From the NCBI GenBank assembly GCA_963930775.1, contig OZ005691.1, positions 5,329,000 through 5,392,999 on the forward strand: a stretch of 64,000 nucleotides of DNA, given 5' to 3'. The DNA is from Cliona cf. orientalis. Lineage: Eukaryota > Porifera > Demospongiae > Clionaida > Clionaidae. This document shows, one piece after another, positions 1 through 11,792 of the stretch; position 1 is the first letter of the stretch; every line of letters starts with the position of its first letter. Below the pieces are notes generated by a model that saw nothing but the letters and a program-made list of their open reading frames with translations, did not search any database and had not been told where the DNA came from. Made by a program: the position numbers and the translations under genes.

Positions 1-340
1 GTTAGTGGGGGGGGGGGCAAATGGAAAGAATCAGCTGTGACAGTGCGCGTAAGCACGCCTATCTAGGGGGTCTGGGGCATGCTCCCCCAGGAAATTTTTT
101 AATTTTACAACCCCTGAGATTGCTTCTGGTAGCTTCTGAGAGCATAATAATATTATTATTATGATGATGCTGATGACAACAACCTTTTAGCTACCATTTC
201 GTTATATTATGCAGCTACATCTCTTTCTCTCTCTCTCTCTCTTTAAGGACCAACAAATTTCTAGCGGGGGCAACCAAGTTTCCAGGGGGGGGGGCAAAAG
301 CCCCCCCCCCCCTTGCCCCCTTGAAATAAACCCTGAACAT
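1..340. repeat. Low-complexity, G/C-run-rich repeat debris
   Basis: The stretch has runs of G and C near 8-17, 285-293 and 300-312, a CT microsatellite near 220-242 and an ATT run near 149-161. No coding frame is believable. It resembles the G-run-bearing internal parts of the short elements seen later in the window, but I see no clear terminal repeats here. Confidence 0.4.
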
Positions 341-461
341 GGTTAAAAAAACCATAGTGGTGGGGTTAGTAACGACAACGATGGCAAAATTGTCAGCATA
401 CAGCATAATAGCTAGCAGTCATCCTCATTCTCGTCGCATTATTGGACCTGTACTTTTCTAG

Positions 462-881
462 GATGCCATCAGGCCAGACGCCCCCTTTAACTTGAAACCG
501 CTTCTATTTACACCAACTGGTACCAAACCATGGTTCTTGGACTACCCACTGCCAAAAATATGAGTACAGACCATGGTGAAGGATATGTTCAGAGATGCAC
601 GAATAGAAGGCAGATTCACTAATCATAGTTTAAGGGCGACTGGCACTACTGCTCTATTCAATGCCGGTGTAAGAAGTGAAGCCGTCATTCAGAAGAGCAC
701 AGGTCACAAATCTATCAGTGCTCTACGCCAGTATGAACGTGTCACCACAACGCAAAGTCAGCTCATGGCGAATGTTTCACAGCCAGTATCAGAGCCCACT
801 GGTGACCCCTTTGACCTCAGCTACACTCAAGAAGACTTGGATTTGTTTGCGAAATTGGTTGATGATACCCCTGAACAGTGA
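462..881 (+). pseudogene. Tyrosine recombinase C-terminal exon (Crypton/phage-integrase-like), broken by an in-frame stop
   Basis: One reading frame runs from an intron acceptor (ttttctag, ending at 461) to a TGA at 879-881, but a TGA at 561-563 interrupts it. Both sides of the stop read as one protein: upstream LFTPTGTKPWF, downstream NHSLRATGTTALFNAG and TGHKSISALRQYER. The H-x-L-R box, the GHKS box and the final Tyr are the C-terminal catalytic signature of tyrosine recombinases of the Crypton type, which are common in marine invertebrates. The family cuts and rejoins DNA through the final Tyr. The N-terminal catalytic Arg region is not in the window. The remaining open frame from 573 (102 residues) lacks that Arg, so I do not expect an active enzyme. 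An assembly error at 561 cannot be excluded. Confidence 0.75.
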
Positions 882-1585
882 AAAGTGACATGCTCCCTTG
901 ACTCAGCAATGTAATGCATTTTTGACACTCATCAGTGTCAACTTGATCACTATGTAATCTGTTTTTGATGCATTTACAATGTATCTATCACCTGATCACT
1001 CATTTCATTTGATCTTGTTTTTTTTTATTTCTCACTCAACGAAACATGACACAAACGAAAAATAGCCCTCAACAAGACCGGTCCGTTAATATGTTATCCA
1101 TGCCTCCTATCAAATATAAACGTACAGTTTGAGCCGTCAAAGGAGTGATTTATAGCAATGTCCATTCGTATTACCCCCTTAGCTCAAGCTGCATGGTTAC
1201 AATCGTCAGCCGCGGTCCCTAAGAATCTTCTCTTCTGGTGGCGAGACACAAAGAGTTAGCAGCAGCTTGATCGTAATGTAGTGTGCTAGTACTGCTACAC
1301 ATTGTTGTGCTTATTTGAGCGTATGCACTTAACAGCAGGCAGCAAACCAGGAAGGAAATGCACGCTTATGAGAAAGGTGCGCTTCACAACCCAAGTCTAC
1401 GGTATTAGGGATATTGTACATAACATGCATTCTTTTGAAATGATTACATGCATTTTTCATGTAATAGCATTAAATTTTTATGAAAAATATTTAGGAATGC
1501 AAGTTGCATATGGCAACATTTCTTACTACTTCTTGTTCGTCCACTCTTTTACTACCACCTCTACTTTTCACTTTCTACTGTCATT

Positions 1586-1992
1586 ACCCCGCATGCATGC
1601 ACAAGGGGTAAAGTAATCAATCTGTCCATCTGTTGTCGTCATTATCCTCATTGTCGTCGTCCACAGAAATAAGCAAATCTCGAGATATAGGCTTGATAGC
1701 AAGTAGTAAGCATCGTCAAACTGTGAGAATTGTCCATCAAACAACTATTCTTTGCTTCAAAGGGCTAAGCAAGGGTCATAAACAACAGAAATCGTGCCTT
1801 TGGTCAGCCACACTTACTAGCTGCACCTAATATTGCATTATGCATACATTCAATTGTGCATGCTCAAGCATGTTAAATATGGGTAAGGGTCGTCACATCA
1901 CAAACTGCTTATCGCTATATTATATGGCTATGGCTTGGCACATTGGAAATGTAATGCAGTGCATGCGGGGCAGTGCTCAAGAGAGCTCTAGT
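1586..1992 (+). repeat. Dispersed repeat R1, copy 1 (about 0.4 kb)
   Basis: It begins with an A-flanked TTACCCC...AAGGGGTAA head and ends with ...GAGAGCTCTAG followed by T. The same head, body and tail occur at 3575, 39417 and, inverted, 38172, with partial copies elsewhere in the window. This copy has diverged in the body. Confidence 0.7.
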
Positions 1993-3574
1993 CTTTTTTT
2001 TTCTTGTAGGCATTTTGTGCTATAATATAGCTGGTGAGGGGCATGGTCAACATCTGACAACCTTGCACCATAGCTACCTATACATGGCTTGAACAACTTA
2101 AGGTGGCGGGTAAGCAAAAAAATTATCGCACACCTAAATGATGCAATAATTATTATGGCAACAGTATAACTTCTGACCTTTGAACCCAATAAACTACTAT
2201 AAAAATGTAGCTGAGTGGCACCAAGAGTGTATGACCCTCTCCCCGAAGGGCGGTGAAGGAGCGTCTGACTTCCATAAGGTGATTCCATAGCATGCGTTAG
2301 GCTAAGAACTTAAGGCTATTTTCTCTTATTTGGAATGCATAGGTGGTGTGCCTGCAATGCATGCTGATTACTAAGTACAAGCCACACTGTACCAATAAAT
2401 ATTTTCCATGTCAGCTTATAGTGTGGTTGTAGTGTTGATCCTATTGCTATAGATGGTGGTCAATGCTAAGCCAATGGAAATACCCTGCAGCTGGCCATTC
2501 CATATAAGGTCATGCATAGCTAATGAACTTCACTTAACTCATCTGATACATAGATAGATGCTCTTTCCCCGCCCTTCGGGCAGCTCATATGAGAAAACAG
2601 GTTCAGCAGGATCAAACGAAAACCAATGCAACAGAAGAGGTTATTAATCTAGCTACAAGGTGCTCTGGACTTTCTGTCACTTTGTTCACGACGCAACACT
2701 GAAAAGTTGGGAATTGGACTGGGGACAAGGCTACTCAATAAACACAATAGAAGCAGGGGTTCTCGAAGCTATGAAAATATCGTAGCCAAATTGGCAACTA
2801 TATACATCATTTCTTTTGTAGCCAAATTTCATATTCAATAGCCACTGTATTCACAAAGTTGAATGGGAGAGAGTGCAGGCAGCTGTACAGACAAGTGGTT
2901 ATGTTTGCAGCACTACTGTAGTGGGTGTTAAGTAAACGTTGTGGGTTTGGTCTATAGATCTAGTACCTGTATAGTAGAGTTTAACCAACAGCATTCCTTT
3001 CATCAAGCGACCATTACCTACTAGCTACACTCCTCCCACATTCGCCAATTTGGCGATCAGTGTGACTAGACAATCGCAACTGGCGATTTTGGCGACCGTC
3101 TGGGGAACCATAGAGAAGTAAGCATACCCAACAGCTGTCGTACAGTATGGTAGTAGTTGTCATATGTAACATAAACTATCAATTACCGACACATATCAAT
3201 TATCAGAAACATGCATATCAATTATGGCAATCATTTCGTGTGGTAGATCGCAACTCCCTTATATTAGCTTCAGACTGGACTGTTTCTTTATTACCTACTG
3301 ACCCTCAAAGTGTCTCCACTTTCTCACTACAGAGCAAAAAAGTGGTAATGCCATTCCTGAGTTGCTCTTGCCAACAGTGTAAAATCGCCTGCCATGAATA
3401 AGCTTACCTTGGAACATAATGTTGTATCCTATAGCTAATTAGAGTGTCACCATGCATCTGCTAGTAATTTTGTATGATTTTTGTGCCCTTGGATTGCATG
3501 ATATTACTGTGAAGCTAGAGCTCTGAGTGATGATAATTACTGTATTGAAAGCATATGGACTACCAATAATAATT

Positions 3575-3989
3575 ACCCCATGCGCATGCGCAAGGGGTAA
3601 AGTAATCGGTTTGTCCGTCTGTCGTCGTCGTCATTCTCGTTGTCGTCGGCACGAAAATGGCCAGATCTCGAGTTCTAGGTGTCTGTGCGTGCTGTAAGCA
3701 CAGCCAATCGGTAGATATCGGTGAAAAACTGGCTTTTACGCGCTTCAAATTTCTCAAAAAGGCTTACTAGTGCTATAAATCGTGCATTTTCTGTTCAGCA
3801 TGCCTGTGGTTTATTGACCACACCCACTCTTTTAGCATAATAGTATGCAGATGCGACTGCGCATGCTCAAGCACAGTGTTGGAAGGGGTCGTCACGTCAT
3901 GAAACAGCTACATGTATGCCTCAGAGTATTGCAATACTACGCTACAGTGGCTACAGAGCACGCGGGGTATGTGCTCTACAGAGCTCTAG
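3575..3989 (+). repeat. Dispersed repeat R1, copy 2
   Basis: The head is TTACCCCATGCGCATGCGC followed by AAGGGGTAA. The body holds the shared word AGATCTCGAGTTCTAGG, and the tail is GCTCTACAGAGCTCTAG followed by T. It is close in sequence to the copy at 39417-39807. The tail forms a short hairpin (GCTCT/AGAGC) before the terminal CTAG. Confidence 0.8.
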
Positions 3990-5829
3990 TTGGCATTCAC
4001 AATTATCTGCTTAAAATGACCATTGCTAGCTCATCCTTAGAGACAACCCCATGTGACTAAAGTTACCTGTAGTTCTATGGATGCCATACGGTCTAGTCTA
4101 AGTTCGAAGTTCAGGTGATGTTCCTGCGCAGTAGCACACATGGGAGAAAAACGTAGTCGGATAACTGGCAGTTTATGCTACACATGCATGCTGTACATGG
4201 GGATAGGCTCAAGCTCATAGCATTCAAACAGCTACTTCTCACCAGAAAAAGTGAAAGACAACTTGTAATATATTTAATGGATAAAAGAGTATCTCTTTCA
4301 ATACTTGAAGTAACTTTGGGGTCTCAAATGACTCCAGAAAGTCACTGACATTATTTTGGGTCACCTCACAGACAGTACTCGTAACTACAAAATAGTAAAT
4401 TGCTACCGTAGAGACTACCAATTATGATACAGGCAGATGGGCTTGCTTAGCTCGCCCAATGCTGCACCAGATTTGGTGATCTATCACAAATCTACCTGCA
4501 TAATAATATTATGTGCTACTAAAACGATGTAAGCAGGCAGGGTTGCACATCTCACAGGTCATGATAATATTACGTAGGAGAAAGTATAACGGACATTGAT
4601 TGTGTAAACAGCATATGCACTAGTTTGTTTAGTAGACCAAAAAACTCATTAGTTTGCATGCCATCTTTCTTGCAAGGCTTATGAAAACAAAAAGTGATCA
4701 TGAAATACACAATCTATTATCTCCATATGATGATGACTCAGGCAGTATGAATCTAGATGCTTGCACGGTGCTACATGCAAGTATCTTTTGATACCTGGTT
4801 TTGTACGTCCAAAAAGCCAGAGTTAGCTAGTGCATGGAATGGTGCTCACAGAAAATGCCTTTTTTTTAGCTTCTGAAGCTCAATAGTAGGAGATACAGCA
4901 TCACGTGTCTTAAAGTTGGCCTCCCATTAATGGTACATTTTACCCATGCATATACTGTGATGCTTGTTAAGTTTTATGGAAAGAGAAGATTTAATTTAAA
5001 ATAATATCTCTAATTTTGGTGGAATGGAAACAAGGGTTAAACATATACAATGTGGATTACTAGTATTGACCTGCAGAACAACATCATTCTTCGTCCAGAG
5101 TGGCCCAATAGAATACGATTATGTCAAATTCCTTCAGCGCAGGCAATTGTGCAGCAACACTATAACTTCCAATAGACTCACTGGATTAAAATCCAAGTAT
5201 TTAACATGACCTAACTGAATACCAATTACTACTGTAACTGCTGCTACCAGTTTTCCCTCTCCGCATCAGTACTACAACAGTTTTAATTGTGTATTTGTAC
5301 TTTAAATGGGTTAAAATACTTCCCACAATAGACAATAATATTTGTGATATTAACAGTAATAATATAGTCAAATAAATTGACTGTCATGATCACGCTTACA
5401 TTTCTACTATAACAACACGTTATTGTTGACTTTATTGACTACAACAGCCTTTAGCCTCCATCATACATACTGTCAAAACCTTAACTACAATTCTAAAAAA
5501 TAATATGATGTCCTGTCCAACTCAGTAAACAACCATACTGAAAGCTTCAGGTGTTTGGGAGAAAATTGCGACAAGGTTGTTTGTAAATTCATGCTCTGTA
5601 TATCACAAAGCAAGAGTCATGTGTTGCATGTGCATTGACCAACTGTTTATACAGCAACAACTCAGGGCAGTTAAGGCAAGGGTGCTTGTATTCTGTTGCC
5701 AGCAGTCTTATCAGCTTGTATCAGCTAATCACATGCTTGTGAATATCATTAGCTGCACGCGCGTGCCGTATTTGCCCTATACTTTGTACAGAGAAGGTCA
5801 AGCGATTTGCTGAGTAAACAAAGAAGCCG

Positions 5830-6033
5830 TTTGCCGGAGCACTAAACGACCCCATGAAGGAACGCCTCGAGTATCAGTCAAGCCTACGAAGGTCAGCGAA
5901 CCTCATGACGATTTATTGGTGCGAGTCAATCGAGAACGTCTATGATATTGACGCTTGAGCAATTAGATATCGATGCCAAGAAGCTACTGTCAAGCTGCTT
6001 TGCATATCAGTGAGGTTTTAGTGCTCCGGCAAA
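5830..6033. mobile_element. Small inverted-repeat element (MITE), about 0.2 kb
   Basis: A perfect 17-bp terminal inverted repeat, TTTGCCGGAGCACTAAA, lies at 5830-5846 with its complement at 6017-6033. The interior has no open frame. The word gcc flanks both ends, but the target duplication is not clear. It is non-autonomous, and the superfamily is unassigned. Confidence 0.75.
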
Positions 6034-6419
6034 GCCACTACGCGTTCAATTAACGTCGCTAATAATTGTTCGCTAATTGGTTGGCTACAAGAGTGGGCAT
6101 GGTCATAGGTATGCCAATATAAAGTATAGCCATTATATAATATGATATAATATTATTTCAAGTCAGGTCTCCTGAGGTTAATGTATTCTTGAGACTACTT
6201 TGGACTGGATCCCTGCCTTAACACCCTTGAGAAGATAATGGGTTGCTACTATTGCCACTGAGAGTACATATTTGTGGCTTGTATGATTACCACTCTTCCT
6301 TCTAGATACAGTTTCATGATTAGGTGGATATGAGTAAGGGTAATCATATTGGACACCTGCTACAGTGAATATTATTCACTGTCACGGCTTGTGAATCACG
6401 GTAGTAGGGTAGAGGTTAT

Positions 6420-6754
6420 CAGGGGCGGATCCAGGGGGGGGTCATGGGGGGCAGATGACCCCCCCTTCCAGGCCTGAATATCTTGTACCAGCTTGCTGTG
6501 CTTGGCTAAGCAGCCAGCTTTACCACCCTCCCTTCAACTAATGAACCTTGATCTGACACAAAATATAGCTAAAAACCTGTTTGTACGATGAAAAAGTCGG
6601 GTTCCATTGACATCTCGGGCTGTTTGTCTCGTTCGCGGCAACAATGTGGGCGTGGTCTTCACAAAAGTGGGCGTGGCCAAAAATTTCGCGCGCGCTTCGC
6701 GCGCGATTATTTACTTTATGACCCCCCCTACTTGATGTCCTGGATCCGCCCCTG
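6420..6754. mobile_element. Non-autonomous inverted-repeat element, CAGGGGCGGATCC family, copy 1
   Basis: The terminal inverted repeats CAGGGGCGGATCCAGG and its complement are flanked by a 5-bp target duplication, GTTAT (6415-6419 and 6755-6759). Inside is a strong GC palindrome, CGCGCGCTTCGCGCGCG, near 6687-6704, next to the words GTGGGCGTGG. The copy at 16276-16630 shares the termini, the 5-bp duplication length and the palindrome. Confidence 0.85.
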
Positions 6755-6759
6755 GTTAT

Positions 6760-8163
6760 GGTGCATCACACCAAACCAGAGGATGGGTGGTATTTTCTAA
6801 GAATTTTTAAGGGGTGGAAGACTCTCTGTGAGGCTGTACCACAATCCACGCAATTATATATGAGGTCTAGAACATGATATCAACTCAAAGAGATCTCAAA
6901 GTCTGAATGTTCTCAAGAAAGTATAGCAATAAGTCTGGCCAGCAACATGCAGACCGACGAGTCTAGATCCGCATATACACATTATGGTTAGCAATTATCC
7001 TATAACTAGAGGTATTACTTTTCAGCATGCAAATAGCAAGCCAAGAAGGTTGCAGAAGTTTAGAAAAGAGAATACTCTCTAAAGCTTAAAGTGTTATCTG
7101 CATATCATTGGCTGTAGGAAAGGGCAACATTTAATTTCTATAAATTGCTCTATTATGACTTAGATGACATTTGAGTATTTCAATGGCATTAGTTTAAGAT
7201 CAATTCTAGGGAATTCTCTCAATCAAGCAATATACTACCTATAGTAATGGTGATAATACTTTGTACTCAAAAAGACCAAAAAAAGCTAGCCTCATCCCAG
7301 ACTCAACGATTTTTTCAATGTTCCACAAGAAAAATGGGAGAGCCTGCATGGTAAAACTAAACATGTGCATGATGTTGGGTGGAACCAACTTCCATATATG
7401 GCACAGCAGTGAGTTGGCCGGCTTGATGTATAGGAATTTCACACAGATAGTTCGAGCTTTTCAATCTGAATATTACAAATCGGATATGAATTATATGTAT
7501 ACTATAGCAATGATAGTAGGTAAGCCCTAAAACAAAGAACACACATCAAAACGAAAAGTAATCTGACCCTTCTGCTTCCGCCAGTATCCTCGCCGAGTCA
7601 ATTTTGATAGCTAACTCCAAAAAAAAAAACAGATCTTGGGTGGAGGACTAGATCAGCTGGCCAGGCATAAGCAAGTGGGGTAATTGCAACATCACTAAAC
7701 AATATCGTCCACTTAAAGTGGGGCTCCTCATCTAGCTTCCGTCACTAAAAACTCACTTTTACCGTGACATACGTTCTTTAAAAGGAAAAATGCATGCATG
7801 CATACAGAAACTGGATGAACAAATTACAAAATTAAACCATTCGTGACATAGTACCCAAAAGAAGTGGAAGCATTTCGTTGCAGAAAGATTACATTTCATA
7901 AGGTAAATGTTCCACAACAACAGTATTATCATAAATCCCGAGTAGTATACTGTAAATAACCAGAGGAGGTACAAAATCAATAATATTCCACGTGGCTTTT
8001 GTGCATACCAATGTGCGTCATTGTGGGTGTGTCCTCATACAATCGCTGTGCTGAAGCTAAAAAAATTGCAAGGGATCTCTAGCGCAAACATTATAGTATT
8101 GATCACTGATCACAGCCTTATAGTTTTTGTTTAGGGATCCCGAGCGATCACCCTCGAAAATTG
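6760..8163. other. Intergenic region, no supported gene
   Basis: An open frame at 7261-7530 (+) ends near a GTAAGC donor-like site, but it has no recognisable motif and comparable frames lie opposite it. I treat it as unproven. An A-run lies near 7619-7630. Confidence 0.4.
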
Positions 8164-8434
8164 TCATCGAAATTTACTATGCAAGATATATGAGGATAAA
8201 AGTGCTAACACAGCATTTTTGTTCAAGCACATCTTCATTTCATACCTCCTCTGGTAAATTAGATAACAAAGTGACACACAATCTCTACCTACTATAATAA
8301 TGTCCACAGTTGCCGGACAAAACATGGCACACTCAGGTACTAGCGCAATATTACAACTACAATAGCCAGCCCCATAAACTGTCATGCCCAGTTTGCTAAT
8401 TTGACGAAACAATCAACAAAGTTAGTGGCTTTAC

Positions 8435-8753
8435 CGTTTGAGTCAAGAGGTTGCGGGTCCCGTAGGATACGACATATGGCTTCGATCGAATCTTGACTGC
8501 GCTTGGCGTGGAAGGCACGCACCAAGTTGAAATATGTGGCATCATCACCCTTCTCCTCCACCCAGTGATCCAGCAAACCAGCGGAGCTGATAGATCCCTT
8601 CGTCCAAATTCCGAGCTCACACAGAGCTTCAACAAGTCTTTCTCGATTGATGTTTGTGGCAATCTCGGAAATATGCTTCTTGGAACATACGCGGTTTAAT
8701 CTTTCTTTGCTGAACTGAAAAGTCGATAGAACTTGCTCTATCGATTCCTCCAT
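8435..8753 (-). CDS. First coding exon of a Death-fold-domain-like protein
   Basis: The exon encodes about 106 residues. The start chosen is the ATG at 8753-8751, which has A at -3 and G at +4; an in-frame ATG 13 codons upstream has a weaker setting. The exon would end at a GTAAAG donor (8434-8433). The helical pattern, with LLDHWVEEKGDDATYFNLVRA followed by a final helix containing IEAICRIL, resembles the last helices of Death/DED-type domains (W, then ATY/ATW, then L..AL). Death-fold domains join adaptors to caspases or kinases, and sponges have many. No downstream exon could be identified, so the partner domain is unknown. Without the donor, the frame would read on to 8382. Confidence 0.55.
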
Positions 8754-9082
8754 TTTGTTTCTGGAATACGTCAATTTGATCCAAAGACCCAAGTATACTA
8801 GTATAGTAGATCTACTAGCGATACACTGAAGTGTAGGGAATTTCCTCGCTCAATCTTGTAGTTGTATCCCGGCCGGGTGCGCATGCGCAACTTAAAATCA
8901 TGTGACAGAGGGAAATTCCCTGTCCCTTGAAGTTGCACATGCGAGAGACAGTCAGGACATGAGGAGTACAGAAATTATTACGGACCTAGATTGAAAGACA
9001 CTGGTGATGGAGTTAAAGCCAAGAATTAGCTAGTGCATAGTCAACAACTTGTCACGATCGAGCCAAGAAGGTCCTACAGTTC

Positions 9083-11261
9083 TTTATGTAAAAGTATAGA
9101 AATTGCCATGATTATATCATGGGAAGATTTTACGTGACTTGTTCCTTGGGTTAATCATGGGAAGATTTTACGTGACTTGTACCTTGATTTAATCATGGGG
9201 ACATTTTACGGCACATGTAATGAAAGCCCAGTTGTTAAATGGATTGTATACATGGGAAGATTTTACGTAAGGTCAAAGTACTTACGTAAAATCTTCCCAT
9301 ATAATAGGATCCGAGAACACAATAATCAGGTGAGGATTTATGTGTGAACTTTGACCTCACGTAAAATCTCCCCAAGTAAATAACAGATTATACTCTGGGC
9401 TGACATTATCGAAATTTGATCCTGCCATACACAGAGACCTTCGACCTCACGTAAAATCTTCCCATATAATAGCATCAGAGAATACAATAATCAGGTGAGG
9501 ATTTATGTGTGAACTTTGACCTCACGTAAAATCTCCCCAAGTAAATAACAGATTACACTCTGGGCTGACATTATTGAAATTTGATCCTGCCATACACAGA
9601 GACCTTCGACCTCACGTAAAATCTTCCCATATAATAGCATCAGAGAACACAATAATCAGGTGAAGATTTATGTGTGAACTTTGACCTCACGTAAAATCTC
9701 CCCAAGTAAATAACAAATTATTCTCTGGGCTGATAATATCGAAATATGATTGTGCCATACATAGAGACCTTTGATCCACATAAAATTTAATGCTAACCAT
9801 GGTGGGGGGGGGGGGGGGGGGGGGGGGACAATCAATAGCTAGCAACTAGATACCTATACCATAGCTACCCGGCTGGTGTGTTTTCTTTATCTCTGTACCA
9901 TACATAATAGAATAGTATAGGTTGCATGCAGGGGCATTAGTCTATATGTAAGTAGCTAGCTACAGCAATGTCATTTATAGTAAGCTCAGATCTCAGATAT
10001 TTTTCATGCATATTTTTTAATATAGGCTATACTGTTTATTAAACTATAGCTAGCTACATTGTACTTGCCAGTTTCTAGGCCGAGTGCTATGACAAATTGT
10101 TCAAATTAACCAGAGACTCAAAGATGCTAATCATAATGCCAGGTATTATTAGTGTGGGCGTGGCTAGCGGCAGCTGCTTGCGCATGCGCATGCGTAGTTG
10201 AATGCCAATGCACAGTGACACCACTCTGCAGATCTATATAGCAGCTCCATCCAGTATGCACTCTTTGAAATTAATCTGGTTGGTTGTTCTTTAAGCGGGC
10301 GCGGGATTCTGCATATACTTCCGCACTGTCAGGTATCTAGATATGACATAGCCATGGCTTATTGCAAGTTTACCGTACGCCTGTTTCTCGTTCTTGTCTG
10401 CCTCTGGTTGAGTTTCATCATAATATAATGGAATAACAGAAAAATATGGAATATACTTCCCTACTGACAAAGAAACAGTATACGGTATTATGCAGGACTG
10501 GATGATGAGGACCTAGCTTGAGTTTATTGAGTAGCTACAAAATTAATGCAACGGTTAGCAGCTAACTCCTTATTCACTATCTATCATAACTGTAATTAAT
10601 TTCATGTGATCTTAATTGTTAGCTATCACGCATGAACTATCAGATAATACATGTACTGTTACAGTAGCTAACTACTGTTACAGCTATCTGTATTGACGCC
10701 ACCCCCCCCCCCCCCCCCCCCCCCCATCATGGGGTCAAAGCTCTCTGTGTACGGTAGAATCTAATTTCAATAATGTCAGCCCAGAGTATAGTCTGTCATT
10801 TACTTGGGGAGATTTTACGTGAGGTCAAAGTTCACACATAAATCCTCACCTGATTATTGTGTTCTCTGATGCTATTATATGGGAAGATTTTACGTGAGGT
10901 CAAAGGTCTCTGTGTATGGCAGGATCAAATTTCGATAATGTCAGCCCAGAGTATAATCTGTTATTTACCTGGGGAGATTTTACGTGAGGTCAAAGTTCAC
11001 ACATAAATCCTCACCTGATTATTGTGTTCTCGGATCCTATTATATGGGAAGATTTTACGTAAGTACTTTGACCTTACGTAAAATCTTCCCATGTATACAA
11101 TCCATTTAATAACTGGGCTTTCATTACATGTGCCGTAAAATGTCCCCATGATTAAATCAAGGTACAAGTCACGTAAAATCTTCCCATGATTAACCCAAGG
11201 AACAAATTACGTAAAATCTTCCCATGATATAATCATGGCAATTTCTATACTTTTACATAAA
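9083..11261. mobile_element. Foldback element: 2.2-kb inverted repeat with 165-bp tandem units in both arms
   Basis: The outermost 40 bp (TTTATGTAAAAGTATAGAAA at 9083) recur as the exact complement ending at 11261. The left arm runs to a G24 run (9804-9827) and the right arm starts from a C24 run (10702-10725). The left arm carries three units of period 165 bp (starting 9331, 9496, 9661), and the right arm two (aatcctcacc at 10841 and 11006). The recurring word is GGGAAGATTTTACGTGAGG, present in many copies on both strands and often meeting as TTACGTAA. The loop (9828-10701) has no open frame. The architecture matches foldback transposons, but no target duplication is evident. Confidence 0.75.
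9331..9803. repeat. Tandem array, three 165-bp units (left arm of the foldback element)
   Basis: Each unit starts TGAGGATTTATGTGTGAAC, then CTTTGACCTCACGTAAAATC, an ATTATCGAAATTTGATCCTG-type middle, and ends AATAATCAGG. The units are nearly identical, and the third drifts at its 3' end. The same unit is present inverted and twice-repeated at about 10755-11060. Confidence 0.8.
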
Positions 11262-11782
11262 CATCTATTTGACCAGCCAAGAACAGGCGACGATTTTAAA
11301 CGGCTCGAAAAAGAGTTCAAGTGGCGGCCAGTCGAGTCAGCGATACTGTATCCATGTGGCCACTGTGAAAGTTCCAAAAGATAGAAAACCATGTTTGTCC
11401 ATAGATTGTATATATATCTATAATTTATCCCTCGTTGCTACTGAAAAAAAAACACATGGAGTCCAGCCCAAGCGTCGACTTCTAGGCGCCGTCTCTCTTC
11501 GTGAAAATAGCTCACTTAGTTTGACGTCCTTGGAGCCAGCGATGGAGCTCGACTCACTGTAGCAACTGCCAAGAACAATGTTTTAGAAGCTCGCAAAGAA
11601 GCCATACCAAACTCAATCGAGCCCTGGTAGAGACGTCGCTTGGAATTAAAGTGAAGTTTTTTTTGTTTTTTTTCCTCACTGCTAATCTCGTGCCTGGCTT
11701 CGTACGGGCCTGGGATCGAATGTAGTCTCGCGCCCGGCGCCGTAGCCCCTCCTAGGCCTACGAGATAGAGCTACATGTACAG
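11262..11782. other. Spacer between foldback element and MULE element
   Basis: I see no supported gene. An open frame at 11269-11562 starts directly beside the foldback end, is Ser-rich and has no motif, so I leave it uncalled. The region from 11680 to 11770 is GC-rich. Confidence 0.4.
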
Positions 11783-11792
11783 TATTTTAGAT

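Larger units (their letters stand above)
882..5829. other. Intergenic region, no supported gene
   Basis: Apart from the two dispersed repeats at 1586 and 3575 I see no coding exon. All open frames here are short and without motifs. Two copies of a GC-rich word in opposite orientation (2239-2259 and 2561-2582, core CCCGAAGGGCGG) may be ends of a small element or coincidence. A palindrome GCCAATTTGGC lies near 3043. Confidence 0.5.

Noticed and set aside
2239-2582. Short element with CCCGAAGGGCGG termini
   Set aside because: The two words are in opposite orientation and about 18 of 21 bases match, but each is itself palindromic and no duplication flanks them.
7261-7530. Open frame of 89 codons ending near a GTAAGC donor-like site
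   Set aside because: No family motif, and equally long frames lie opposite. A donor-like site alone is not enough.
9331-9825. CRISPR-like array
   Set aside because: The units are contiguous 165-bp tandem repeats with no short repeat plus unique spacer pattern, and the genome is eukaryotic.
11269-11562. Open frame of 97 codons between the foldback element and the MULE element
   Set aside because: No motif, low-complexity Ser-rich start, and it begins at the edge of a repeat. It looks like chance.
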